64,000 nt of DNA from Pseudomonas sp. B21-056. Lineage in GTDB: Bacteria; Pseudomonadota; Gammaproteobacteria; Pseudomonadales; Pseudomonadaceae. How positions within the stretch are numbered: the stretch's first letter is position 1; each line of letters begins with the position of its first letter. Shown piece by piece: positions 17,618-26,252 of this stretch. Where the stretch lies: assembly GCF_026016325.1 (NCBI RefSeq), contig NZ_CP087203.1:1488001-1552000 (forward strand), read 5' to 3'. The notes under the pieces are model-generated. The model had not been told where the DNA came from. It saw nothing but the letters and a program-made list of their open reading frames with translations, and did no database searches. Position numbers and translations under genes: made by a program.

Positions 17618-18775
17618 ATGAGCGGTCCGGTCTTTCCATGGCGTGACGGCAATCGGTTCGAGCTGTTGATCGACGGCCCGCAGTTCTTTCCGCGCATGCT
17701 CGTGGAGATTGCCCGCGCCCAGGAGCAGGTCGAACTGGAGTTGTACCTGGTGGAGGCGGGCGCCTGTGCCGAAGCGATGGTCCAGGCTCTGGTCCAGGCG
17801 GCCGAGCGTGGTGTCCGGGTGCGTTGCCTGTTCGATGACTACGGCAGCCTGGCGTTTACCTTGAGCCTGCGTAACCGCCTGATCGAGGCCGGTGTGGAGT
17901 TGCGCTTCTACAATCGCCTGAGCTGGCGCCGCTGGGTGCGCAACTTCTACCGCGACCACCGCAAACTGTTGTTGGTGGACCAGCGTCTGGCGGTGGTCGG
18001 CGGTACCGGGGTGACCGATGAATTCTGGAACCCCCTCGACGATCGCAGTGATTGGCACGAGGTGATGGTGGAAATCGTCGGCCCGCTGGTGCTCGACTGG
18101 CAGTTGCTGTTCGATCGCCAGTGGCTCGCCAACCGCCATCGCCGGGCCTGGAAGCCAGCCTCCAACTTTGGCTTGCCGCGCCTGCCTCGCGTACCGCCGG
18201 CGGGCGAGGGCATGGGCCGGGTGGCGTATGCCGACGCCCGCCAGCACCGCGACATCCTGCAATCGTTATCGCGAGCCTTGAACAGCGGCCAGAAACGCAT
18301 CTGGATGGCAACGCCGTACTTCCTGCCGACCTGGAACGTCCGTCGTTCCTTGCGCAAAGCCGCAGCCCGGGGCATCGACGTGCGCCTGCTACTCACCGGC
18401 CCGCGCACCGATCACCCGTCCGTACGCTACGCCGGGCACCGCTACTACCCGCGCCTGCTCAAGGCCGGCGTGAAGATCTTCGAGTACCAGCCGTGTTTCC
18501 TGCACCTGAAGATGGTGCTGGTGGACGATTGGGTCAGCATCGGCTCCTGCAATTTCGATCACTGGAACCTGCGTTTCAATCTGGAAGCGAACCTCGAAGC
18601 CCTGGATTCCCGGCTCAGCCGTGCAGTGGCGGCGAGCTTCGAGCAGGACTTCAGCCAAAGCCTGCAAGTCAGCCTCGACGCCTGGCAGCGCCGGCCGTTG
18701 TGGAAGCGTTTCAAGCAGCGGGTGTGGGGGTTGGTGGATCGGTTGGTGGTGAATCTGCTGGATCGGCGGGGCTGA
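17618..18775 (+). CDS. clsB: Cardiolipin synthase-type phospholipase D (ClsB-like)
   Basis: A 385-residue PLD-superfamily enzyme with two HKD motifs: HRKLLLVDQRLAVVGG (about residue 112) and HLKMVLVDDWVSIGSCNFD (about residue 290). It has no N-terminal membrane helices, which fits ClsB (YbhO) rather than ClsA, so it probably makes cardiolipin or a related phospholipid at the membrane surface. It starts one base after the YceI-like gene. A general phosphatidyltransferase or phosphodiesterase role is possible. Confidence 0.86.
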   Translation: MSGPVFPWRDGNRFELLIDGPQFFPRMLVEIARAQEQVELELYLVEAGACAEAMVQALVQAAERGVRVRCLFDDYGSLAFTLSLRNRLIEAGVELRFYNRLSWRRWVRNFYRDHRKLLLVDQRLAVVGGTGVTDEFWNPLDDRSDWHEVMVEIVGPLVLDWQLLFDRQWLANRHRRAWKPASNFGLPRLPRVPPAGEGMGRVAYADARQHRDILQSLSRALNSGQKRIWMATPYFLPTWNVRRSLRKAAARGIDVRLLLTGPRTDHPSVRYAGHRYYPRLLKAGVKIFEYQPCFLHLKMVLVDDWVSIGSCNFDHWNLRFNLEANLEALDSRLSRAVAASFEQDFSQSLQVSLDAWQRRPLWKRFKQRVWGLVDRLVVNLLDRRG

Positions 18776-18795
18776 TCCAGACACCCTAAAACAAC

Positions 18796-18886
18796 TGTGG
18801 GAGCGAGCCTGCTCGCGATAGCGGTGAATCAGTCAACCATTCAGTCGGCTGACACACCGCTATCGCGAGCAGGCTCGCTCCCACAG
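18796..18886. repeat. REP pair (REPIN)
   Basis: Inverted REP copies at 18796-18824 and 18857-18886, between the convergent clsB-like gene and bglX. Confidence 0.93.
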
Positions 18887-18908
18887 GGGAGTCATGTCGC
18901 TCTGAAGG

Positions 18909-21200
18909 TCAGAGTAACTCAAAACTCTGCTGCTTCACATCCTGGGAATCCAGGCCGATCTGCACGTTGAACTTGCCTGGCTCAGCCGCGTACTTGAGCT
19001 GGGCGTTGTAGAACTTCAGGTCGTCTTCGCTGATGGTGAAGTGGATGACCTTCTTCTCGCCGGCCTTGAGCATCACCTTCTGGAAGTTCTTCAGTTCCTT
19101 CAGCGGGCGGATGATCGAACCGGTCACGTCCTGGATGTACAGCTGCACCACGGTTTCGCCGTCACGCTTGCCGGTGTTCTCCACGGTCACGCTGGCGTCG
19201 AGCTTGCCGGTCTTGTTCAGCGTGGTGGACGACAGGGCCATGTCCGACAGGCTGAACTCGGTGTAGCTCAGGCCGTAGCCGAACGGGTACAGCGGGCCGG
19301 TGGTGTCATCGAAGTACTGCGAGGTGTAGTTGCCTGGCTTGCCCGGGGTGAACGGACGGCCAATGCTCAGGTGGTTGTAGTAGGTCGGAATCTGACCCAC
19401 CGAGCGTGGGAAAGTGATCGGCAGTTTGCCCGACGGGTTGTAGTCACCAAACAGTACGTCGGCGATGGCGTTGCCGCCTTCGGTGCCGCTGAACCAGGTT
19501 TCCAGGATCGCATCGGCCTGCTGTTGTTCTTCCAGCAACGACAGTGGACGGCCGTTCATCAGTACCAGCACCAGCGGTTTGCCGGTGGCCTTCAAGGCCT
19601 TGATCAGCTCGCGCTGGCTGGCGGGGATGTGCAGGTCGGTGCGACTCGAAGACTCGTGGGACATGCCACGGGACTCACCCACGGCGGCCACCACCACATC
19701 GGCGTCCTTGGCGGCTTTCACCGCTTCGTCGATCAGCACCTGGGCCGGGCGCGGATCGTCCACCACTTCCGGGGCGTCGAAGTTGAGGAAGTTCAGGTAA
19801 TCGAGCACCTTCTTGTCGCTGGTGATGTTGGCGCCACGGGCATAGATGAACTTGGCGTCACCGCCGAGGGCGCGGCTCATGCCGTCGAACAGAGTGACCG
19901 ACTGCGCAGGACGACCGGCGGCGGCCCAACTGCCCATCATGTCGATCGGTGCCTTGGCCAGCGGGCCGACCAGGGCGATCTTCGCGTTCTTTTTCAGCGG
20001 CAGGGTCTGGTTGCGGTTTTCCAGCAACACCAGGCTGCGGCGTGCCACGTCACGGGCATCGCTGCGGTGCAGACGGTTTTCGGCGTAGGTGTCGGCTGGG
20101 TCATCCTCGGCCTTGCCGATGCGCAGGTACGGGTCCTTGAACAGGCCCATGTCGTACTTGGCGGCAAGCACTTCACGCACGGCATTGTCGATGTCGCTCT
20201 GCTCGATCTCACCGGACTTGAGCAGCCCCGGCAATTCCTTGCCATACAGCGAGTCGTTCATGCTCATGTCGATGCCGGCCTTGATCGCCAGCTTCGCCGC
20301 TTCGCGACCGTCCCGGGCAACACCGTGCTTGATCAGTTCGAAGATGGCGCCATGGTCACTGACGGCCAGGCCCTTGAAGCCCCATTCCTTGCGCAGCAGG
20401 TCGTTCATCAGCCAGGTGTTGGCCGTGGCCGGCACGCCGTTGATGGAGTTCAACGCCACCATCACCCCGCCGGCACCGGCATCGATAGCGGCGCGGTAGG
20501 GTGGCAGGTAGTCCTGGTACATTTTCAGCGGGCTCATGTCCACGGTGTTGTAGTCCCGGCCGCCTTCAACGGCGCCGTACAGGGCGAAGTGCTTGACGCT
20601 GGCCATGATGCTGTCGGCCGCATTGGCGCCGCTGCCCTGGAACGCCTTGACCATCACCCCGGCGATGCGCGACACCAGGTAGGTGTCTTCGCCAAAGCCT
20701 TCGGAAGTCCGGCCCCAGCGTGGGTCGCGGGAAATGTCGACCATCGGCGCGAAGGTGATGTCGAGGCTGTCGGCCGCGGCTTCCTGGGCGGCGATGCGGC
20801 CGGAGTGGTGGATGGCGTCCATGTCCCAGCTCGAAGCCAGGGCCAGGGGAATCGGGAAAATGGTGCGGTGGCCGTGGATCACGTCATAGGCGAAGAACAT
20901 CGGGATCTTCAGCCGGCTGCGCATGGCCGCATCCTGCATTGGACGGTTTTCGGCACGGGTGATGGAGTTGAACGTGCCGCCGATGTTGCCGGCGGCGATT
21001 TCCTTGCGAATCATTTCCCGGGGCATTTCCGGGCCGATGCTGATCAGGCGCAACTGGCCGATCTTTTCCTCGAGGGTCATCTGCTTCATCAGGTTGCCGA
21101 TGAAAGCGTCCTTGTTCTCCATGGGGGCTGGCAGGTTGTCGGCTAATACGGATTGACTGGCCAGACTGACAAACAGGCCCAGCAAACACAGCTTCTTCAT
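18909..21200 (-). CDS. bglX: Periplasmic beta-glucosidase, glycoside hydrolase family 3
   Basis: Exported GH3 enzyme of 763 residues, the usual BglX length, releasing terminal beta-linked glucose from small saccharides in the periplasm. The signal peptide ends near SVLADN. The TIM-barrel domain (about 30-400) has the catalytic nucleophile Asp in LAVSDHGAIFELI and the substrate-binding SVKHFALYGAVEGGRDYN. The second alpha/beta domain contains GLGESRGMSHES-type sequence (AVGESRGMSHES) and NGRPLSLL. A fibronectin III-like domain follows (LDASVTVENTGKRDGETVVQLY). The gene is intact and stands alone. Confidence 0.93.
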   Translation of the reverse strand: MKKLCLLGLFVSLASQSVLADNLPAPMENKDAFIGNLMKQMTLEEKIGQLRLISIGPEMPREMIRKEIAAGNIGGTFNSITRAENRPMQDAAMRSRLKIPMFFAYDVIHGHRTIFPIPLALASSWDMDAIHHSGRIAAQEAAADSLDITFAPMVDISRDPRWGRTSEGFGEDTYLVSRIAGVMVKAFQGSGANAADSIMASVKHFALYGAVEGGRDYNTVDMSPLKMYQDYLPPYRAAIDAGAGGVMVALNSINGVPATANTWLMNDLLRKEWGFKGLAVSDHGAIFELIKHGVARDGREAAKLAIKAGIDMSMNDSLYGKELPGLLKSGEIEQSDIDNAVREVLAAKYDMGLFKDPYLRIGKAEDDPADTYAENRLHRSDARDVARRSLVLLENRNQTLPLKKNAKIALVGPLAKAPIDMMGSWAAAGRPAQSVTLFDGMSRALGGDAKFIYARGANITSDKKVLDYLNFLNFDAPEVVDDPRPAQVLIDEAVKAAKDADVVVAAVGESRGMSHESSSRTDLHIPASQRELIKALKATGKPLVLVLMNGRPLSLLEEQQQADAILETWFSGTEGGNAIADVLFGDYNPSGKLPITFPRSVGQIPTYYNHLSIGRPFTPGKPGNYTSQYFDDTTGPLYPFGYGLSYTEFSLSDMALSSTTLNKTGKLDASVTVENTGKRDGETVVQLYIQDVTGSIIRPLKELKNFQKVMLKAGEKKVIHFTISEDDLKFYNAQLKYAAEPGKFNVQIGLDSQDVKQQSFELL

Positions 21201-21462
21201 GAATAGTTTTCTCGCAGGCCCAAAGGCGTTGATCAGGACACGCCGTCAGCCGAAATGTGAGGAGTGGCTATTGTTGTTCGGTCAAATGCAGCACACTTTC
21301 GAACCCATGGGGCTGAATTTAGTTTCGCACTGCAGTTTCGCACCGCGCATCTTTTAGCCCATCGATCCGTTTCAATCCAGTGCGGCGGCAGATTATGCCC
21401 CAGACACCGGTGGTATAGGTGGCCGTGTTATCCAATATAAAGGCAAGGGAGAGCTTCATCCA

Positions 21463-22071
21463 ATGAACCTACGACTGAACCACCGCAGCGGCCTGCAACT
21501 GCTGGCCCTGATGCTGTTCACCTCGCTGCTGGCCGGTTGCGGCATCAACACCATCCCGACCCTCGACGAGCAGGCCAAGGCTGCCTGGGGCCAGGTGCAG
21601 AACCAGTACCAGCGTCGCGCCGACCTGATTCCCAACCTGGTGGAAACCGTCAAGGGCTATGCCCAGCACGAACAGGAAACCCTGACCGCGGTCATCGAGG
21701 CGCGGGCCAAGGCCACTTCGATCCAGGTCGATGCCAACACCCTGGACAACCCGGAGAAGCTCAAGCAGTTCCAGCAGGCCCAGGACCAGTTGACCGGTGC
21801 ACTCAGCCGCTTGATGGTGGTCTCCGAGCGCTATCCGGACCTCAAGGCCAACCAGAACTTCCTGGCGCTGCAATCGCAACTCGAAGGCACCGAGAACCGT
21901 ATCGCCGTGGCCCGTCGCGACTTCATCCTGGCGGTGCAGAAGTACAACACCGAGATCCGGACCTTCCCGGGGCGGTTGTGGCACAGCGTGATGTACAGCG
22001 ACCTGCCGATCCGCGAAACCTTCGAGGCCACCAGCCCCAACGCCGAAAAAGCGCCTGAGGTGAAGTTCTGA
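21463..22071 (+). CDS. lemA: LemA-family membrane protein
   Basis: A 202-residue LemA protein. The N-terminus is hydrophobic with a lipobox-like LLAGCG (Cys about residue 27), so it may be a lipoprotein or a single-pass anchor. The family core is clear: AAWGQVQNQYQRRADLIPNL, then VKGYAQHEQETLTAVIEARA, then SQLEGTENRIAVARRDFI. LemA proteins form long helical hairpins; their function is not settled. It leads a three-gene unit with two TPM-domain proteins, a layout often seen for LemA. Confidence 0.92.
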   Translation: MNLRLNHRSGLQLLALMLFTSLLAGCGINTIPTLDEQAKAAWGQVQNQYQRRADLIPNLVETVKGYAQHEQETLTAVIEARAKATSIQVDANTLDNPEKLKQFQQAQDQLTGALSRLMVVSERYPDLKANQNFLALQSQLEGTENRIAVARRDFILAVQKYNTEIRTFPGRLWHSVMYSDLPIRETFEATSPNAEKAPEVKF

Positions 22072-22097
22072 TCAATACCTGGCAGCCAGAGGTTCCA

Positions 22098-22853
22098 ATG
22101 CGCATGTTGAAGTTTGGCCTGGTGCTGTTGCTCTGGGTGTTTGCAGTCACGGCCCAGGCCGAGTTGAAGTTCCCTGCGCTGACCGGCCGGGTGGTGGACA
22201 CTGCCCAATTGCTTCAACCATCGGTGCGCGAGCAACTGGATGCGCAGCTCAAGACCCACGAGCAGGCCACTGGCGAACAGGTGGTCGTGGTCACGCTGCC
22301 TGACCTGCAAGGCACCAGCATCGAAGACTTCGGCTATCAGTTGGGGCGCCATTGGGGCATCGGGCAAAAGGACAAGAACAACGGCGCGCTGCTGATCGTG
22401 GCCCGGGACGACCGGAAACTGCGGATCGAAGTGGGTTACGGCCTGGAAGATCGCCTGACCGACGCCCAGAGTTCGGTGATCATCAACCAGGTCATCACCC
22501 CGGCGTTCAAGACCGGCAATTTCAACAAAGGCATCAGCGACGGCGTGGCGGCGATGCTGGTGGTGCTGGGGGGCAGCCCTCTGGATGAACCGGCCACCGC
22601 ATACAATGCAGGCGAGCAGGAGGAGGGTGACTTTGTCTCGCGCCATCCGTGGACATTCGTGATGCTGGTGATGTTGTTTATCGTCACGATCATGGTCTGC
22701 CAGGTGCTGGGCATCCTGCCGGCCGGACGGGGCGGCTCCAGCGGCTCAAGCGGGGGAGGCTTTGGCGGCGGCGGGTTCGGTGGTGGCGGGGGTGGTGGTT
22801 TCAGCGGCGGCGGTGGCAGTTTCGGTGGCGGCGGGTCGTCGGGCGGCTGGTGA
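22098..22853 (+). CDS. TPM-domain (YgcG) membrane protein with Gly-rich tail
   Basis: A 251-residue protein with a signal peptide (ending TAQAEL), a TPM domain at about residues 22-150 (LTGRVVDTAQLLQPSVRE, TGEQVVVVTLPDLQG, LRIEVGYGLEDRLTD), a membrane segment at about residues 187-210, and a C-terminal run of about 40 residues made almost only of Gly and Ser with Phe. This is the usual YgcG layout. It follows lemA by 26 bases and precedes a second TPM gene. Confidence 0.9.
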   Translation: MRMLKFGLVLLLWVFAVTAQAELKFPALTGRVVDTAQLLQPSVREQLDAQLKTHEQATGEQVVVVTLPDLQGTSIEDFGYQLGRHWGIGQKDKNNGALLIVARDDRKLRIEVGYGLEDRLTDAQSSVIINQVITPAFKTGNFNKGISDGVAAMLVVLGGSPLDEPATAYNAGEQEEGDFVSRHPWTFVMLVMLFIVTIMVCQVLGILPAGRGGSSGSSGGGFGGGGFGGGGGGGFSGGGGSFGGGGSSGGW

Positions 22854-22881
22854 CAATAATAATGAGCAGGCACTTTTAACC

Positions 22882-23499
22882 ATGGCATTACTGACTGAAC
22901 ACGAACAACGCAAGGTGGCCGAGGCCATCGCCCGGGTCGAACGGGACACCGACGCCGAATTGGTCACGGTGCTCGCGGCACGCGCCGACGATTACGCCTA
23001 CATCCCGCTGCTGTGGGCCAGCCTGCTGGCCCTGGTGGTCCCCGGCGTGCTGCATTACCTGTCGGGCTGGCTGACCATGCACAGCCTGCTGCTGGTGCAG
23101 TGGATCAGTTTCATCGTGCTGTGCCTGGTGTTTCGCATTCCCAGGATCACCACCCACCTGATCCCCCGGTCGGTGCGCCACTGGCGGGCATCCAACCTGG
23201 CTCGCCGACAGTTTCTCGAACAGAACCTGCACCACACCGTGGGCAGCACCGGCATGCTGATCTTTGTCTGCGAGGCCGAGCGCTACGTGGAGATCCTGGT
23301 GGACGAAGGCATTTCCAAGCGACTCGATAACCGGAATTGGGGTGCCATTGTTGCGGCCTTCACCGAGCAGGTCCGCCAGGGGCAGACGTTGCAGGGCTTC
23401 GTGACCTGCATCGAAGCCTGTGGAGAATTGCTCAAGACGCATGTTCCGGTGACCCATGAGCGCAATGAGTTGCCGAACCGCTTGGTGGTACTGGGCTAA
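22882..23499 (+). CDS. Second TPM-domain membrane protein
   Basis: A 205-residue TPM-domain protein, third gene of the lemA unit. The domain begins LLTEHEQRKVAEAIARVERD and continues TDAELVTVLAARADDYAYIP; two membrane helices follow (about residues 50-95), then the second half with GMLIFVCEAERYVEILVDEG. This interrupted domain order is typical of the second TPM partner. The start at 22882 was chosen because the longer open frame overlaps the Gly-rich tail of the preceding gene and reads as low-complexity sequence. Confidence 0.88.
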   Translation: MALLTEHEQRKVAEAIARVERDTDAELVTVLAARADDYAYIPLLWASLLALVVPGVLHYLSGWLTMHSLLLVQWISFIVLCLVFRIPRITTHLIPRSVRHWRASNLARRQFLEQNLHHTVGSTGMLIFVCEAERYVEILVDEGISKRLDNRNWGAIVAAFTEQVRQGQTLQGFVTCIEACGELLKTHVPVTHERNELPNRLVVLG

Positions 23500-23520
23500 G
23501 ATTTTTCTGCCAAACACTGT

Positions 23521-23652
23521 TGTGGCGAGGGGATTTATCCCCGCTGGGCTGCGCAGCATCCCCAGATCCTGACACCTAGATGTACCAGACAGATTGAGTC
23601 GACAGTTTTGGGGCTGCTTCGCAGCCCAACGGGGATAAATCCCCTCGCCACA
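23521..23652. repeat. Second-family inverted intergenic repeat
   Basis: Outer arms TGTGGCGAGGGGATTTATCC and GGATAAATCCCCTCGCCACA with inner GGGCTGC and GCAGCCC arms, filling most of the gap between the TPM gene and the methyltransferase gene. Confidence 0.86.
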
Positions 23653-23732
23653 ACAATTCCTCGTGCCCAGACACTTCATTCCTCCTAAAATACCCACCAC
23701 TCCCGATCCGCCCGCCCCGAGGCCGTTTTTCC

Positions 23733-24950
23733 ATGTCTGTCACCGCAACTCCCGCCCGTCCCGCGCCGGATCATCACGCCGAGTTCATCGAGCTGCTGCA
23801 GGCCAGCCTCGAACAGAACGCTTTCATCAAGCTGGTATTGGCCAAGTACGTCGGTGACGAAGCGGACCTCCAACGGCTGATCATCAAACAACTGACGGTC
23901 AAGGAGCAGCCTTGCCTGTCCTTCGTTTACCGCTACAAGACCCGCGACATCACCAAGAACTTCCCGCTGGCCGAAGGCGTGGCGACCATCGCGGCGTTGT
24001 TGCCGGCATCGTTCAAGAACGCCCATTTGCTGGCGGTCACCGACGAGGCGCAGCTGGAATACAGCAAGAAGGGCAAGCCGTCACTGTTCAAAAGCAAGCC
24101 CCAGCAGTTGCGCGAAGTGCCCTCGGTGGAACACAACCGCGAGAAAAACCGCTTCCTCGACCTGAGTCGACCGTTCCTGGCCGACCTGGGCGTGACCAAC
24201 CACAAGCACGAGCTGATTCCGGCCATGTCGCGCAAGTGGAAGCAGATCAACAAGTTCATCGAAGTCTTCAGCCATGCGCTGACGTCCTCGCCGCTGGCCC
24301 TGGACAAACCGGTACGGGTGTCGGACTTCGGTTCGGGCAAGGGCTACCTGACCTTCGCCATCCACGACTACCTGCGCAACACCTTGCAGGCCGAAGGCGT
24401 GGTGACGGGCGTCGAGCTGCGCGAGGACATGGTCCGGCTGTGCAACGAGGCCGCAGCGCGCCTGGAACACCCGGGCCTGAGCTTCCAGCACGGCGACGTG
24501 CGCAGCGTGGCGCCGAGCGCTGTGGACGTGATGATCGCCTTGCATGCCTGCGACATCGCCACCGACTACGCGATCCACATGGGCATTCGCTCGGGCGCTT
24601 CGATCATCATGTGCTCGCCGTGCTGCCACAAGCAGATCCGCTTGCAGATCCAGAGCCCGGAATTGCTCAAGCCAATGTTGCAATATGGCCTGCACCTGGG
24701 CCAGCAGGCGGAAATGGTCACCGACAGCCTGCGGGCACTGTTCCTGGAAGCCTGTGGCTACGAAACCAAGGTGTTCGAGTTCATCTCCCTGGAACACACC
24801 AACAAGAACAAGATGATCCTGGCGGTCAAGCGCGCCGAGCCGATCGACCCGGCCGAACTGCTGGCGAAGATCGAGGAACTGAAGGCGTTCTATCACATCA
24901 CCGAACACTGCCTCGAAACCCTGCTGCGGGCCGACGGTTACCTCGCCTGA
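23733..24950 (+). CDS. Class I SAM-dependent methyltransferase (Methyltransf_32 type)
   Basis: A 405-residue protein with a C-terminal Rossmann methyltransferase domain. The SAM-binding motif I is VSDFGSGKGYLTFAIHDYL (about residue 193), followed by the acidic motif GVELREDMVRLCNE. Further on is the distinctive IIMCSPCCHKQIR, typical of the PF13679 group, which includes RNA and small-molecule methyltransferases of uncertain target. The first 180 residues form a separate region rich in charged residues with no fold I can name. Not in an operon: repeats flank it on both sides. Confidence 0.8.
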   Translation: MSVTATPARPAPDHHAEFIELLQASLEQNAFIKLVLAKYVGDEADLQRLIIKQLTVKEQPCLSFVYRYKTRDITKNFPLAEGVATIAALLPASFKNAHLLAVTDEAQLEYSKKGKPSLFKSKPQQLREVPSVEHNREKNRFLDLSRPFLADLGVTNHKHELIPAMSRKWKQINKFIEVFSHALTSSPLALDKPVRVSDFGSGKGYLTFAIHDYLRNTLQAEGVVTGVELREDMVRLCNEAAARLEHPGLSFQHGDVRSVAPSAVDVMIALHACDIATDYAIHMGIRSGASIIMCSPCCHKQIRLQIQSPELLKPMLQYGLHLGQQAEMVTDSLRALFLEACGYETKVFEFISLEHTNKNKMILAVKRAEPIDPAELLAKIEELKAFYHITEHCLETLLRADGYLA

Positions 24951-24971
24951 TCGCCAGTTACACCGATTCCC

Positions 24972-25061
24972 TGTGGGAGCGAGCCTGCTCGCGATAGCGG
25001 TGTATCAGTTGACTGGATTGCTGACTGACACACCGCCATCGCGAGCAGGCTCGCTCCCACA
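24972..25061. repeat. REP pair (REPIN)
   Basis: Inverted REP copies at 24972-25000 and about 25032-25061 between the methyltransferase and pfpI-like genes. Confidence 0.93.
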
Positions 25062-25166
25062 AAGGGCTCCAGCGTCGTGCAACCCGTCAGATGACAAGTG
25101 AAGCCTTCCCCACCGGACTACCTTTAATGCGTTCCCCCCTCACGCATTCCCAAAGGAGCCCAAACC

Positions 25167-25748
25167 ATGGCCGCAAAGAAAATCCTGATGCTGGTCGGCG
25201 ATTACGTCGAAGACTATGAAGTGATGGTGCCGTTCCAGGCCTTGCAGATGGTCGGTCATACCGTGCACGCGGTATGCCCTGACAAGACCGCCGGGCAGAC
25301 CGTGCGCACGGCGATCCACGACTTCGAAGGCGACCAGACCTACAGCGAGAAACCGGGTCACCTGTTCGCCCTTAACCATGATTTTGCCAGTGTCACAGCG
25401 GCCGCCTACGACGCCCTGCTGATTCCCGGCGGGCGGGCGCCGGAGTACCTGCGGCTGAATGAAAAGGTCCTGCAACTGGTGCGCGATTTCGACGTGGCGG
25501 GCAAGCCGATTGCTGCCGTATGTCACGGCGCGCAACTGCTGGCGGCGGCGGGGATCCTGGAAGGGCGTGAATGCAGCGCTTATCCGGCCTGTGCCCCGGA
25601 GGTGCGCCTGGCGGGCGGGACCTTTATCGACATTCCGGTGACCGAAGGTCATGTCCAGGGCAACCTGGCAACCGCACCGGCCTGGCCGGCTCATCCGAAC
25701 TGGCTGGCGGGGTTCCTGACGCTGCTGGGCACGGCCATCACCCTGTAG
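25167..25748 (+). CDS. DJ-1/PfpI-family protein
   Basis: A 193-residue DJ-1/PfpI protein, flavodoxin-like fold. The nucleophile elbow is [14 protein letters not shown], with the reactive Cys followed by His; the preceding loop [13 protein letters not shown] supplies the usual Gly-Gly-Arg. Members act as glyoxalase III, deglycase-like or stress proteins, and sometimes as proteases in oligomers. It has its own ribosome site (AAGGAG at 25152) and is followed by yegP; both are stress-type genes but no shared promoter is visible. Confidence 0.88.
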   Translation: MAAKKILMLVGDYVEDYEVMVPFQALQMVGHTVHAVCPDKTAGQTVRTAIHDFEGDQTYSEKPGHLFALNHDFASVTAAAYDALLIPGGRAPEYLRLNEKVLQLVRDFDVAGKPIAAVCHGAQLLAAAGILEGRECSAYPACAPEVRLAGGTFIDIPVTEGHVQGNLATAPAWPAHPNWLAGFLTLLGTAITL

Positions 25749-25823
25749 CAGGGCGGACTGGCAGAGCGGGCGTGGCAGGTCTTTACTTGCGAGGCGATCT
25801 CTTGACCTTTCAGGAAAATGATC

Positions 25824-26168
25824 ATGTCCGGATGGTACGAAGTCAGCAAAAACAGCAGTGGCCAGTTTCGGTTCGTGCTCAAGGCAGCCAACGCCGAGAC
25901 GATCCTGACCAGCGAGTTGTACACCACCCACAGCGGTGCCGACGGTGGCATCGCCGCGGTGCAGAAGAACAGCCCATTGGCCGAGCGCTACGAGCTTAAG
26001 AACACCAGGGACGGACATCCCTACTTCAATCTCAAGGCCGCCAACCATGAAGTGATCGGCAGCAGCGAAACCTATTCATCGGACGCCGCCCGGGACAAAG
26101 GCATTGCCAGCGTCAAGGCGAACGGGCCGACCACGATGATCAAGGACAAGACTCTGCTGGCGCTGTAG
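25824..26168 (+). CDS. yegP: YegP-family protein with two DUF1508 repeats
   Basis: A 114-residue protein made of two DUF1508 units: WYEVSKNSSGQFRFVLKAAN and, about 50 residues later, YELKNTRDGHPYFNLKAANH, each followed by a GSSETYS- or TSELYTT-type half. Function unknown; linked to stress in other bacteria. I chose the ATG at 25824 rather than 25818 because AGGA at 25812-25815 is then eight bases away. Its TAG stop (26166-26168) is inside the end of the repeat at 26164-26252, as is the stop of the convergent gene. Confidence 0.88.
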   Translation: MSGWYEVSKNSSGQFRFVLKAANAETILTSELYTTHSGADGGIAAVQKNSPLAERYELKNTRDGHPYFNLKAANHEVIGSSETYSSDAARDKGIASVKANGPTTMIKDKTLLAL

Positions 26169-26252
26169 GGGCTGTCGCGGGCTGCGACCTTCACTTGAGA
26201 TTCAATTGATAGGGGAAAGATCGCAGCCTCGTTGCACTCGACAGCTCCTACA
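26164..26252. repeat. Inverted intergenic repeat shared by two stop codons
   Basis: Both ends read TGTAGG(A/G)GCTGTCG toward the inside, so each end offers a TAG. The left end stops yegP and the right end stops the convergent DUF4917 gene. Inside are GGCTGCGACCTT and AGATCGCAGCC arms. Similar elements occur widely between Pseudomonas genes, from memory. Confidence 0.8.

Noticed and set aside
19041..21146. Open frame of about 700 codons opposite bglX
   Set aside because: Shadow of a complete GH3 gene; no signal peptide, motif or ribosome site of its own.
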